64,000 bases of DNA, from the NCBI GenBank assembly GCA_963662175.1, contig OY759215.1, forward strand, positions 53,461,213 through 53,525,212, in the 5' to 3' direction. Positions within the stretch are counted from its first letter, which is position 1; every line of letters starts with the position of its first letter. The DNA comes from Aradus depressus (lineage: Eukaryota; Arthropoda; Insecta; Hemiptera; Aradidae). Below the pieces are notes generated by a model. It ran no database searches and was not told the DNA's origin. It worked only from the letters and a program-made list of their open reading frames with translations. Positions 42,653 to 54,309 of this stretch are shown here, in pieces. The position numbers and the translations under genes are program-made.

Positions 42653-42825
42653 TCTAATTTTCTTGATGTTTTGATCGAAATCTGTTTAGTTAAGCTCATT
42701 GCCGGTCACCAACAACTTTTTTTTTCTCAATTCTACTGATAAGGAACTTTCTACTGATAAGAGGCTTTTTACTGAGCGTGTAAGTGCAGATTCGCTGAAC
42801 TTTCTGTATTGCACATAACGCTACT

Positions 42826-43312
42826 TTTTTTTTTTTTTTTTCTTCTTTAAGGCATTTCGACCACGAGGGTCATGGATGCCTGATGGATGCAGGTCTGTGG
42901 AGATCCTTGCGGGTTAATGTGGATAGGCGTAGATTAATAATAATAAAGAAGATATGTACGGAATAGAAAGGCTATGTGATGAAGATAATTTTGTTTTATA
43001 ATTTAGATAAGAGATTTGTGAATTGTAAGAAATTAAATAGTTGGGTAATTTGGAAGCTATTATTGGATAGAATTTCGGAAATATCCACCGCAAGGTTGCA
43101 ATTTTCATGCTGGGGACTATATGCCATGCATTCAGTCAGAATGTGTCTGACAGACAGTCCCACCCCGCAGCACTGACACAGAGGAGGGGGTTCCCGAGCC
43201 ATCAGATATCCATGGGTCAGCCTCGTGTGCCCTATACGTAACCGAGTTAAAATTACTTCTTCTTTCCTTTTTTCTCGTATTGAAGTGTTCCAGACGCGAG
43301 TGGAGCTTTTAA
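42826..43312 (-). pseudogene. LINE2 ORF2 C-terminus, 3' UTR and poly(A)
   Basis: The reverse strand is open from about 43312 to 42996: KEEVILTRLRIGHTRLTHG, then EPPPLCQCCGVGLSVRHILT with the Cys-x2-Cys...His...Cys knuckle, ending SKL-stop. This is the C-terminal end of an I/jockey-type ORF2 after RNase H. The 3' UTR includes CATGACCCTCGTGGTCGAAA and ends in poly(A) (poly(T) at 42826-42841). It is 5'-truncated but undamaged over its length, so younger than 19075-19480. Confidence 0.75.
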
Positions 43313-43989
43313 CGCTACTTTAAATCAATACTTTGAGACTAGTAGAAAGTCCTCCTATTATAGGCGGAACGCGCTGCTCAGGCTGTTTATGTACCTCTGG
43401 AGAGGAATCTGAGCGTTATTGCTGTACCAAGAAGAACAGTGTAAAGTCAATAGTGACCCTAGAGCCTGATGAAAGACGCTGCATTGCGCCCCCTTCTCTG
43501 TAAGCCCATCCTTGTCCCTGGTTACTGCCCACTAAGTGCCTCTAAATCTCCACTCTTACCTCCTCAAACAGCTCCTAATGATTTGAAAAGTGATTTTGAA
43601 ATTACCATTAGTAGGAGTCAATGACCTCTCTACTCAATATTTAATTGCACTTATTGAATATTTTAATTTTAATTGTATTTTTAATTTATTTATTGCTATT
43701 ATTATTATTTGTATTCTTACTATTATTTCTTTTTGCCATATTTACAGTCGGTAAAAACCGTAAGTAACTGTGATGATAATGATGGATAATAGAATAAAGT
43801 ATAATAATAAAAGGACAATACCCAATCATAAGTAAACACAAGAAAAATAACAAGAAACATAAAAAAATAAATAAATAAATGAAAATAGCAATGTCTATAA
43901 AAGTGTGAAGATTATGTACAAAAATAACTAATATAAATCAGCAAACTATAAACTAAAAAATACTATACTATAAAAGAAAAATTATAGTG
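43313..43989. other. spacer
   Basis: 43350-43600 is unassigned mixed sequence; 43660-43980 is AT-rich. TTTACAGTCGGTAAAAACCG at 43741 resembles 7133-7148 (TTTACAATCGGTTCAAACC), a minor shared repeat. Confidence 0.3.
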
Positions 43990-44525
43990 TAAAGGGAAGA
44001 AAGTTGTCGGTGAATCACCAGTAATGAACTTCCCCAGAACGAAAACATTTTGCTCCCCATACAAAACCAGTCGACCGTTTGCTCCAATATTCAGTTGACT
44101 TACAATGTAAGTCTTACATAGAGGCTCCTAAATCCTCATACTTTGAATTACCTCCCCTGAACCCTTTCCATTCGGCCGATATCGCTGAAATTTGACAAAG
44201 CGATAAATGTCGTCCTTATGGGGTTCTGGTCACACATATAACATTTCATGTCGATATATTTATTCTATTGGCAGTTATTAGAGTTTTTGTGTTAAGCCTC
44301 CTCCTAATCCCCCTTTCCCTTTTGGTCGATTTGACTGAAAATCAATGGGTGTAGTCGGTAGAGGGTTCTGGATTCACATATAAAATTTCTTGTCAATACA
44401 TTCATTATATCGGGAGTAATTGTTATCACACAGACATGGAACTCTATTGAAAACTCCGCATCGAATTTTTGATCGATTACATAACTTCCCCTATACTTCG
44501 TATAGCTGAAGAAGCAAAAAATAAG
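43990..44525 (+). repeat. family D, best full-length copy
   Basis: Begins AAGTTGTCGGTGAATCACC, contains repeated modules of about 115-150 bp (GTCGATATATTTATTCTATT, GGCAGTTATTAGAG, then a C-rich run, then 'cgattt..ctgaaaatcaatggg' and a GTCGTCCTTATGGGG block) and ends ATAACTTCCCCTATACTTCG. No ORF, no poly(A), no clear terminal inverted repeats. At least ten copies or parts in both orientations make it the commonest repeat of the window; class unknown. Confidence 0.65.
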
Positions 44526-44580
44526 AACAATTAAAAAATATAAATGAAAAATACATCTTCGAGATCCCCCGACATACGAG

Positions 44581-44915
44581 GGCGCCGGTAGCTCAATGGT
44601 ATGCGTGCTTGCTTGCTGAGCTCGAGATCGCGGGTTCGAAACCCAGCCGAGGTCCCTAGTTTATTTTATCTGGGAAGGGAAATAAACTGAAGCACGCCGT
44701 CCTTCGGATGGGACGTTAAGCGATGGTCCCGAGCATGTACGATGTCAGTTACTCGTTAAAGATCATAAATAAAAATTTAGGGTAGGCAAAATTTAGGACC
44801 CTCATAGTAGAGCCGGTCTCATGTCCACTAGAGTGACGAAAGAGCGCTCTGGTAGTAGGCGATATGACATCGAAGTTAAAGCCCGGGCATGAGTCATAAT
44901 AACTAATTCCCCCTC
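44581..44915 (+). mobile_element. SINE-A, plus-strand copy
   Basis: Head GGCGCCGGTAGCTCAATGG at 44582 with box B GGGTTCGAAACCC, body in full order with a small deletion near 44765, tail GAGTCATAATAACTAA. It joins directly to the end of family D. No confident target duplication. Confidence 0.85.
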
Positions 44916-45885
44916 ATTCCTCCAACTTAATTGAGGTAAACAAGATGACGGATGATCCCCCATGCCAACTCGATCTGCCATTCTCAGACTAGCAGTGGTG
45001 ACAGACCGAGAAGGACAGGAAGAGCTGAATACGTGAGGGGAGAAACTGACCAGAGAAACTCCCTAAATAATTGCTATTTAAATGTAAAATATCTCGAGAT
45101 ATGAATGGGATGAAAGAGATTGCACAAAAGGATTTTGATGGAAGTTTAGAATGTAAGTTTAGGAAACAGGATTTGATGAGGTCGTTGACAAAAGGAAGCT
45201 CATTATGTAGGGTAAGTTTGGAAACATAGAGGGATGCTTAGGACATTGGATTGGATATGCTTCATGTTATATTACAATATTAATTTATTAAAGAAAAAAA
45301 AAAGGTTTTACTTGTCCAAATTTTAACAAGTCCTACACCAATAAACCTAGGTAAGCCCTGATTAGAGGTGTGATGAATTTATTATAATACACAGATAATT
45401 AGTGATTATCATGGTGATTAATATTTAATGTAAATATTTTATGTTAATCCAGTTTTTAACAACTGTCGAATGTAGGATTAATTACAGTCGACAGAACTAT
45501 ATTAATTACTTTATGTTTAATATCGCATCAATCTGTATTTAGTTTTTTAATCATTAATAATTTCCCTTTATTTAATATTTTATTATTTTTTTTTTTTTTG
45601 CAAAGCATACACTTTGTGCTGGTACAAATATTATATGTTGGTATAATTTGAATTCCCCAACTACACGTAGTATAGGCGAAGTTACGTAATAGATCAGAAA
45701 TTCGATGTTGAGTATCATTGTTTTCTATTATTTCTCAACTCCCCAGAAGACAAAAACGAAAAAAAAAAAAAAATCGTCTGAATCACCGGCAATGTACTTC
45801 CCTAGCACTAATAATCAATTAATTTTTCGCCATCCCTCTAAAACCAAGTTTCTATGGGAATGTGCAGATGCAGTTTGACTTTTTA
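44916..45885. repeat. spacer with family D piece at about 45655-45830
   Basis: 44930-45060 resembles 20815-20965. 45100-45600 is AT-rich. 45655-45720 (AGTATAGGCGAAGTTACGTA) and 45780-45830 (CACCGGCAATGTACTTCC) are two family D ends in close succession. Confidence 0.45.
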
Positions 45886-46235
45886 CAGATTTTTTTCTTA
45901 AAGGCATATTGACCAAAAGGGTCATGGATGCCTGACTGCTCTTATTAGGATTAGGTCCCGTAGAGAGAACGAGGGACGCCAGGAGGGGGATCCAGTGGGC
46001 GTCCCAACCAGACTATGGGACAAACAACGGTGCAAACGGGCCTCTGTCTGTATGCATTGGGCTTAGGCCCCGAAGTAGCTAGGCCCGTTTGAGAGGGTGT
46101 ATTTTAATGTGGCTCCGACCACAACCTCCATCAGTCACATAATGTTACCCCAGGGTGCTCGCACAAGTGCACTGTGGAGCTAGGGTTGGAGCAAGTTGTT
46201 GGCGTTGTGAGAGTTCTGCAATGAGCCGCCATTCT
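45886..46235 (-). pseudogene. LINE2-type 3' end
   Basis: Reverse strand ends CATGACCCTTTTGGTCAATA, then an A-rich tail (45888-45897 on plus), as in 42826-43312. The upstream 250 bp is GC-richer, probably 3' UTR or the end of ORF2 of a related subfamily; no frame is intact. Confidence 0.5.
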
Positions 46236-46239
46236 CTGC

Positions 46240-46335
46240 GTTTTACCCATAGAAATAAAAGATGACTTCTAAATATTTTATTTGCGACTAGAACCGGTTT
46301 TCAACGCAACAGCTACATCATCGGTGGTACATCAT
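46240..46335 (-). repeat. family E arm
   Basis: ATAGAAATAAAAGATGACTT, then AGAACCGGTTTTCAACGC and AACAGCTACATCATCGGTGG: the inverse of the 38370-38460 arm. The CTGATGA box is altered to CCGATGA (in reverse). Confidence 0.6.
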
Positions 46336-46495
46336 CTGTATAGTTCATCGGTCAGAAATTCGATGTTCACTATTCATTGATTCTAAAAATGAAAAAAAAA
46401 AATCTATATACACGATAACTGCGTATTGAATGAATACGAAATTGTATATGGGTATCCAGAACCCTAAAAGGATGACATCTATTAGTTTTCAGGCA

Positions 46496-46890
46496 AATCG
46501 GGGCCTGCACTCAGGGAAGCTTGGGGGCCCTCAGGGAAGCTTGGGGGCCCTCAGGAAGGCTCGGGGCCCTCAGGGAGGGAGCTCAGGGGCTCAGGGAGGC
46601 TCGGGCGCCCTTAGGGAGGGAGCTCAGGGGCTCAGGGAAGCTCGGGGGGCACTCAGGGAGGCTCGGGGCCCTCAGGCAGGGAGCTCAAGGGCTCAGGGAG
46701 GCTCGAGTGCCCTCAGGGAGCCTCGGGGCCCTCAGGGAGGGAAGTCAAGGGCTCAGGGAAGCTCGGGGGCCCTCAGGGAGGCTCGGGGGCCCTCAGGCAG
46801 GGAGCTCAGGGGCTCAGGGAGGCTCGGAGCCCTCAAGGAGGGGGCTCAGGGAGCCTCGGGGGCCCTCAGGGAGGGAGCTCAAGAGCTCAG
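46496..46890. repeat. G-rich minisatellite
   Basis: About 395 bp of short units such as CTCAGGGAGGCTCGGGGGCC and CTCAGGGAGGGAGCTCAGGG. The composition is unlike the AT-rich neighbourhood, and G runs are strongly biased to the plus strand (many GGG or longer runs within a few bases of each other), so quadruplex formation is likely. The 165- and 129-codon frames over it encode Gly/Arg/Ala repeats and are artefacts. It interrupts a family D stretch. Confidence 0.85.
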
Positions 46891-47489
46891 CTCAAAAACA
46901 CCAATAAATATATCTCATGATTAGTTCTGGATGGAGAGCAAAAACTTAATTTATTAATTCGTGCTGGGGCAGTACATGGACGGTGATTCACCAATGCCTT
47001 ATACATATGTTTTTTTTGTTCTTTTGATGTCAATCTCCAATTCTCTTGGTTTATACTTAACCGACTCCCAGCAGGAATTTTGCTAATAAATGTCTTCCAA
47101 CAAGTCCGAGACAAGGCGGTTTAACGTCATGTTTCTTCACTCGATTTCCTTCTTTTATAATCGATTTCTTTCGTCAAGGGATGTGTTACATTTCTTTTTC
47201 TTTCTTTTTTCTTCCCATGCTGTAAATAAGTCCATGGCATTTTCCAATACATTTTTTTTAATACAGATGTAACTATTTCCTTGGATTCATCTTTTTCTAA
47301 CGAATTTGTTGAGTTCCAATTATTTTTACATCACTTCAATAACAGGCTTCTTGAAAACAGACAACATTAACCTTTTGTTGGAAGCAGTCAGCGCCTTCGA
47401 GATCTGCTTCTGCAAACTGTTCATGTCCTATTCGAAGAACTGCCACTCTTCGAATATGTTCATAGTTGGTAGATTGCTCTGAGACAATG
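46891..47489. other. spacer
   Basis: 46920-46990 is a family D end (CTGGATGGAGAGCAAAAAC, then GGACGGTGATTCACC). 47000-47489 is unassigned. Confidence 0.35.
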
Positions 47490-47751
47490 ACCATGATTCT
47501 TATACCAACCATTTTTTTACAAATAACTCTCCCTCCCTCTTCTCAAATTAATTTCATCCTGGCGTTGTTAGGCATATGAAAGTAATGTGTTGTCGTGAGA
47601 GGTTATCTTTGTTTCATTGTGCAGTATTATTCAGAACGTGACCAATATGTCCAATAATGGAACTGAATTTGAGGAGACAAACTGAGGAGGGGGGATTGAT
47701 TTGCGATCCATGACCCTCGTGGTTGAAATGCCTTCAAAAAAAAAAAAAAAA
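47490..47751. repeat. family G arm, then LINE2 3' tail (+)
   Basis: 47495-47575: TTCTTATACCAACCATTTTT, then CTCAAATTAATTTCATCCTG. 47698-47751: ATCCATGACCCTCGTGGTTG, AAATGCCTTC and poly(A), the terminal 54 bp of LINE2. Confidence 0.6.
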
Positions 47752-49309
47752 TCCAAAAAAAAACATTACTTTGAAAAACACAGATACCAATAACCTGAGC
47801 AACATTTATGCCAATTTGCTTCAAAACTGTGGATCCATAGTTCTGTCTCCAATTATATTTAAAATATAAAACTGTCTTTTTCAGTGTCTACAGTCACCGA
47901 GTTTATTTATAGATTAATTTCATTGTGTGTCTATTTATTTTTTATTATGTATTATTTCATTTTTGGTTAGTGTCACTTCTGTCGAAAATTCTTCATTTAA
48001 TTAATAAGTTAAATTATGTTACTATTTATATAATTATTGAGTTACTATTTATATAATTATTGAGTTTTTTTTTTGTTTTTTTCGTAACATAGTAAAATAT
48101 CTGTTAGCCAGTAGGTAGTTCTCTACAAATTTAAGTCCCGTTAACTGGGGTTTTCCCCGGATTTATTATCTGTTACCCTCTACCCTTCTGTACCCTTAGT
48201 TGAACGTAAGACCTCACAGTCTTCATGCCTTCTCCTCAACCATCTATATTCATAGTAAGTTTCCTTGTTGTTCATCAATGTGTATATGTATGTGTATGTA
48301 TATGGATGTATAGTTATGTATATATGTATTTATGTGGATATGTGTATGTTGTGAGAGTATATTTATGTACCTATATATAATTCTAATCGATCACTCATTA
48401 TATTTTTCCAATCTTGATTCCCCCATGTTTGTCTTGTTTTTGTTAGGCCCTGATGATGATATGAAATATATCGAAACATTGGCATTTGAATAGTGTTTTC
48501 ATCATTGACTGACCCTCAATACCCCCAAAATTTTGAATTCTACAGTCGCTAGCAAACATTTACTTTGAAATATTTTCTGTAGACATTTATTGGGTTTTCG
48601 GGCGATATAACTGGATAGTTGGAAATTTAATAAGGAACTAGGACTAGTCGTTCTTTGAGGGTTCTGGAGAAACATAATATACCCAGTCGATTCATTCATT
48701 CGATCGAGAGTATTCGAGTTCACAGACGCACACACATACAACAATCGTTTTTTCTCAGAAGCTTCTACGTGTAGATATGAAATGGGAATCAAGAGCGCTC
48801 AGTCAATCTCTACAAACCCCCAACTCCCCTGTCAAAAATGTCAAGCAAAAACCCTGCTTTAGAAACCCGCAAGTTTCGAAAGAACATAAAGTATAGGTAA
48901 ACGTTTCCATTACTGCCGAAGTTAGGTTTCCAGGCCAGATTTGAAGGCGAAACCTTCTTTTACTCAGAGGGGGATTTTTTCTTTCCTTTTTAAATTAAGC
49001 ATGGAAACCATCAAACCCTTTTTAATTCTGCTCCTTTAATAAAGTTCTCTTACATGAGCGGTATGTCCGGGAGGATTTATTTACGTCATGTCAGTCAGAC
49101 ACTTTCCGTGTGAACTCAAATGTGAACTAATGATTGTCGGACTCCGTCTTAGATACCAGTCATACTAATAGAGATAAGAGATCCTGCTTAAGTGACTCAG
49201 ACATTGGAGCAAGTCCTTCGGAAATATTTACTCAAGTAAGCTACCTTTGACATCTTTCCAAATAAAGGATTGTCTGCAGAACCAGTACCATTGCAAACAA
49301 AGCCTATTT
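47752..49309. repeat. spacer with TGTA-rich microsatellite and one hammerhead-like module
   Basis: 48270-48370 is a degenerate TATG/TGTA array. 48450-48476 holds the module described separately. 48590-48730 has weak family D resemblance. 48840-49309 is unassigned. Confidence 0.45.
48450..48476 (+). other. hammerhead-like core module
   Basis: CTGATGA (48450-48456), extra T, GATAT (48458-48462) pairing with ATATC (48468-48472), then GAAA (48473-48476). GCC just before CTGATGA could pair with GGC at 48481-48483, in the place of helix I. No fold-back partner was found nearby. Confidence 0.3.
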
Positions 49310-49530
49310 CTCCTTTACCATTTACGATTTTCCAACCCTTTTCTTACAGATCACTTTTCCCTACATTCCTTCTCTCATTTCAAACTGACATTGCGTAACA
49401 ACTGACTTTCTTATATCCAGTTATTACTGGTTATCAGTTTGTAATGAATATGAGAGGGGGAGGATTGATATGTAAAATCGTGTTTTTTATAAAAAAAATA
49501 AAGTTCTGTTATGGCCACATCACATATTTA
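49310..49530. repeat. family G fold-back element (diverged)
   Basis: Arms CTTACAGATCACTTTTCCC and TCTCATTTCAAACTGAC against TGTAATGAATATGAGAGGGG and GTTATGGCCACATCAC. Confidence 0.55.
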
Positions 49531-50415
49531 TTTTATTTTTAATAATTTCTGATCAAAAACTACCATTAATGAAAATAGTAGGGAAATGGCAACAACGTAA
49601 TTGCCATTTCGTGAGCCTTCGAAAAATCATTTTTCACATAAAATTTCCCTTTCAGTTTTTCTTAGATAGAGCGTTCAAAAGGATCCAAGCACATTCACAC
49701 AGATAGACATCATAGCGAAAATGGTGGTCTATCTTGAATTTTTGCACAATCGTGTAATCACAATACCTACTCAAAATAAATAAATAAATAAATGAATAAA
49801 ATAACCACAAAAAAAGAAAAAAAGCGTGTTTCATATCCAAAAAACATTATTTGATACAAAACTTTCATTTTTCTTTTTGGGCAGAGTTCCTCCACACCTT
49901 AAAGGTCAGTCGAATGTTTGTTTTATTTATTCATTTATAATTTTTTTATTTATTTAGACTTTTTATATATATTTTTATAATTGATTAATCTATATATAAA
50001 TATTATTTTTCATATATTGTTATAGTTACATTGTTTTCTTTATTTTCTATATCTCGCACATTGGGACCTGATGATGGGTCGTAAGAACGTCCCGAAACAT
50101 CGTTGGGATAAAGACACTTCCGAAGAGTTTTTTTGAAAAATATTTATCTAAATTTTTTTTAAATTGAAAAATGTGTCTACTTATTATAACGTATCTTGTA
50201 TTATTATTTTTTATATACTCATATATTTTTAAGTATTTATTTTTTCAGTTTTTATTAATTTCATTTTACTTTTTTTAATAGTTTTGTTATTACTACTAAT
50301 CATAGATGTGTTAGACTCAAGTAGTTACAAATCTAATTTATAAGCTATCTTAATGTATAAATTCTTTTGACGTATCCTATTACCATTAACGGAAATAAAA
50401 TGTATTGTATTGTAT
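49531..50415 (+). repeat. AT-rich DNA with LINE-type 3' tail
   Basis: The block 50375-50413 (CATTAACGGAAATAAAATGT, then TATTGTATTGTATG) is the kind of TGTAT-repeat tail many arthropod LINEs carry. The upstream 300 bp is AT-rich. 50068-50097 holds a hammerhead-like module just upstream of this possible 3' UTR. Confidence 0.45.
50068..50097 (+). other. hammerhead-like core module
   Basis: CTGATGA (50068-50074), extra T, GGG (50076-50078) with CCC (50091-50093), inner CG/CG pairs, then GAAA (50094-50097) followed by CATCGTTGGG. ACATCGT could form a minimal helix III before GTT. Confidence 0.33.
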
Positions 50416-51387
50416 GAAAGGTATAGGAAAGTGAAAATAGTAAACTAAAACGCAGATAAATGAAAATATGCAGGAGGAAGAAGAAGAGGGAGATATGTCT
50501 GGAGTGAGATTATAAAGAGAATTGATTCCAAGAAGTTGGCTCAAAGGAGCATCTCCTGTCTTGTCTCGTGTTTGTCAGATGATCTAATCCACGTAGAGGA
50601 AGTTCAATAGCGAGGAGAGTTGGGTTGGGTAAGTGGAAATTCCAAGTATGAACTACAGAGAGCATGTCACGGAGCGCGTGCTGCGAAGGGCCTTGAGCAC
50701 GTGGCTAGTCTTTGGTAGTCCAACCATTTATACGGGACTATATCCGGTCGACCGGATCTAATAGTGCACAAAGAGCATCCGCGAAGGTCCTTGGTCGAGA
50801 CGACCAGTTAATTATTTATCTTGGACTTATCCTCACTGGGTACACAGATATCCCAAATATTCGCAAAAGAAGGATAGTTGTCTCGGAGCGCAAGTTAGGA
50901 GCTGCCATGAATAGCTTGGGTTGTGTTGACAATCAATCATTTATATGTGTTCTGTCATACGGACTCGCTCGTTCTCCCATGTTTGGCACATGTCTGAAAC
51001 AGATAGAAAAAAATTAAAACCGACCAGTCCAAAGTATGGATCAGAAAATTACGTCACATAAAACATTTTTTAATCAGCATCTTGCTCGTAAACTAATCAT
51101 TAGCTATTGCAGCCATAAGCGGGTGAATTACGGTCCTGAATCAGGAGAGATTGAGGTAACCAAGATTATCAGAGCAACACCATGATACAACGACCTATTG
51201 GTGGTACGTAAGAATTTTCCTAGTAAGTGAAAATAAATGAATATATATTGATAATAAATTCATATATTGATAATAAATTCATATATTGATAATAAATTTA
51301 ATATCAATACATTAATTTATTCTATATATTGATAATAAATTGCATATCCACAGTTCAAATGATCCCACTTGTCGTCTTTACACAGGG
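50416..51387. other. unassigned; includes a 102-codon ORF
   Basis: The plus frame 50712-51017 is open but begins at a non-ATG codon and shows no domain or signal that I recognise. 51230-51350 contains about four copies of a 22-bp AT-rich unit (ATATATTGATAATAAATTCA). Confidence 0.3.
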
Positions 51388-51795
51388 AGGTAAAAAAAAT
51401 CGCCGTCCTTTGTATGGGACGTTCCGCGATTGTTCCGAGTCTGTGCGATATCAGGTACTCGTTAAAGACAACTACCCTATTGAGGGCACCGCTCAATGGT
51501 ATACGTGCTTGCTTACTGAGCTCAAGATCTTTCGAAACCCAGCCGAGGCCCTTAGGTTTTTATCTGGGAAATGAAAAAAAACCTTGAGCACACCATCCTA
51601 CGGATGGGATGTTAAGCGATGGTCCTGAGCCTGTACGATGTCAGATACTCGTTAAAGATACCTACCCTAGGTGAATAAGAATTTAGGATAGGCAAAATTT
51701 AGCACTCCCATAGTAGAGTCGGGCTCATGTCCACTAGTGCGGCGAAAGAACGCTCTGGTAGTAGGCGATATGACCTCACAATAACTAACTGACTA
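51388..51795 (+). repeat. two adjoining SINE-A segments
   Basis: A headless piece (about 51388-51480, from 'gggaggtaaa' to 'gactaccct'-like) runs directly into a near-complete copy (51482-51795) that starts GAGGGCACCGCTCAATGG, lacks part of box A, and ends ACAATAACTAACTGA. A SINE inserted into, or was duplicated beside, an older one. Confidence 0.7.
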
Positions 51796-52454
51796 CAGAG
51801 TAGTTCCATATTTGAAATATAAGTATAGGAGATGTAACTAATATTCTCTTGTCAAGTACACACATAAAATGAAAAAATCGTCTCATGTGTCTATAATGTG
51901 TGTGTTCTTTACTGAGTTAAGAAAGTCACTTTCAGAGTCACACTGAACCTACAATGAAACCTACTGGTGACCTTGTTTATAGATGACTAGGAAAAGGAGA
52001 GATGGAGGTTTCGTAAAAATGTGGTAGGTATAAAAAAATCATGTTATGGACACATCAGATTTTTTTGGGTTTTTGTAGTTCATAATTTAGAAGTTAGGTT
52101 AAAACTTTTAGCTCATCCATATCTCTTGATAGAATACTGTCAACTTTTAGAAGACTGTATAACAAGTTGTCTGCCTGTCGAGTCCGAATAATGTGGATTG
52201 AAGCCACTGAAGCATAGCCTGTACCTTCACGGTGAGTGAGATTGATATTTATGATCCACTGGTCAAAGCTAAGGGAAATTTTCCCTTCCTTCCAAGGGAA
52301 CACCTGAAAATTTTGACAAAACTGAAAAGGGGTAGGTAGGTAGAATGACCGACCACAATCCTGTCAGGTCCTGGTCAATAACAGCATCAACTAGGTTCTG
52401 CGGTTTTGCGTACACAAGATGCTTTAAAAATATACATATATAAAAAATAAGAAA
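51796..52454. repeat. spacer with family G remnant
   Basis: 51960-52065 resembles one family G arm (GTGGTAGGTATAAAAAAATC, GTTATGGACACATCAG). 52090-52454 is unassigned. Confidence 0.4.
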
Positions 52455-53150
52455 AATAGTTGGCAGTGAATCACCGGCAATGTACTTCCCCAGAACAAAT
52501 TAATCAATTAACTTTTCGTTCCCCCTTCAAAATCAGTCGACCATTTGGGCTAGTAATTATTAGATTATAATCAATCGTTATCATACATAGAGGCTTCAAT
52601 ATCTTCATACTAAATTCTATGTCGATAAATTCATTACATCTGCCGTTATTAGGGTTTTTGAGTTGTTTCCCCCCCTTAACCCATTCTTCGGCTGATTTAG
52701 CTGAAAATTGACAGGAATTGGGGGTATTTCATATTTAAAGTCAAAACTCCTCTTGGAGCAATTTTATGTCGATATTGGGGTTTTTGAGTTGATCTGATCC
52801 CCCTTCCACAGACCGATTTTGTTGAAAAATTTGGTCGTCCTTTTGGGCTTCTAAATCCTGCTACTAAATTTTGTGTTTATACATTCGTGTTAAGCCTCTC
52901 TCTAATCCGCACCTTTTTTTTGGCCGATTTGGGTGAAAATTAATAGGTGTCGTCCTTATGAGGTTGTGGACACAAATATAAAATTTCGTGTCTATACATT
53001 CATTCTACCAGGAGTTATCTATCGTTTTCTCAAACAGATATTATTATATTTTTTAATTTTCGGAATCGGGGAGTCGGGAAAGATAATATTCCGGTGAAAA
53101 TTCAACTTCAAATTTTCGACATAATCTCGTTTATTTCGTATTGCAGGGGG
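52455..53150 (+). repeat. family D, long copy with extra modules
   Basis: Starts GTTGGCAGTGAATCACCGGC and contains four successive modules around 52610, 52730, 52860 and 52985 (AATTTCGTGTCTATACATTC in the last). Confidence 0.6.
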
Positions 53151-54309
53151 AGTAAAAAGAATAGAAAAAAATACTCAAACGCGGCAGCCAAATAAAGTGA
53201 GAAAAATCGGCAAGTTGCCAAGTGTATATTTACTTAACAACGAGTTTATACATGTTTACATCGAATTGGAGAGCGCTTATAATAACGCATATCGATGAAA
53301 ATCAGCCATTATACCCAGCTCAAAAAAACACTTTATAACAAAAAAAATTCCAATTAGTAGTACTAGAAGGTAGCTTCATAGTTGTGTGTAAATATCGTGT
53401 ATATGTGTGATCATTGGAAAAGAAGGAAGGAATGAAATGTCAATAGCAAAATTTTACATGTTACGACATTTTATTTATTCTATACATTTTTGGGCAAAAT
53501 TGATGCGATTATCTTATTATAATTTAAATAAGATACATGTGAATATACAGAGTTTATATGACCTAAGTTACCTATCGTGGGCTTACAATAGAAAGACATC
53601 ACATTTGTATCATTATTTTTTTCAATAAAATCTATTTTGAATGAGTAAAACATGTAAAAAACATATTCCCAAGCATATACTTTTTCACCTAAAGTAATTA
53701 ATCACAACAAAATAATTTGTAGCAATATTAAGAAATGGGTTTGAATATTAAAATTGTGCAAAACTCAAAACCATATTTTTAGGCTTAGTGGCCTTTCGCT
53801 TGTAAGCCCACGATATAATGTCATTTACACTCTGTATATTCACGTATCTATAGACTGATATCACGTTGTTGTGATTTCTTAAATATGAATATGGCTCTCA
53901 AATCGAGGGTTTATTCATTTATAATTCATTTGTTACAATTAATTATTTGGCAATACCTGCGATAGTCGTATAATTGCAATATAATCGCAATTAAAAAATC
54001 CGGAATAACTTTGGAAATATTAATTTATTTTATCTGAATACTTTTTAAGCCCACATTAGGTCGGTGCCTAGTACATTTTACAAGTTTTCACTTATATTTA
54101 AGATTGAATCAAAAATCTTTTTAAATAAGAGTTGGAGAGAAAACTGAAAGGTACATTTTATATAAATCTTTCTCAAAAGTCGCTGTACATAAAAAGTCAG
54201 TGTTTTATTTACGCGAAAACTTTTTAAAATATTTCTAACTAATGTTTAAATTTTAACGCACAGCAGCTAATAAAATATATTTTTATTATTGGTAGCTTTT
54301 TATATTAAA
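53151..54309. repeat. AT-rich DNA with an inverted pair at 53539-53597 and 53797-53853
   Basis: GTGAATATACAGAGT and TATCGTGGGCTTACAA on the left are mirrored by TTGTAAGCCCACGATA and ACTCTGTATATTCAC on the right; arms of about 57 bp, spacer about 200 bp. The 74-codon ORF inside is AT-rich and unassigned. 53860-54309 shows nothing. Confidence 0.5.

Noticed and set aside
46430..46924. 165-codon plus-strand ORF encoding a Gly/Arg/Ala-rich repeat protein
   Set aside because: It is produced by the G-rich minisatellite, which is open in two plus frames at once. There is no start context or other evidence of coding.
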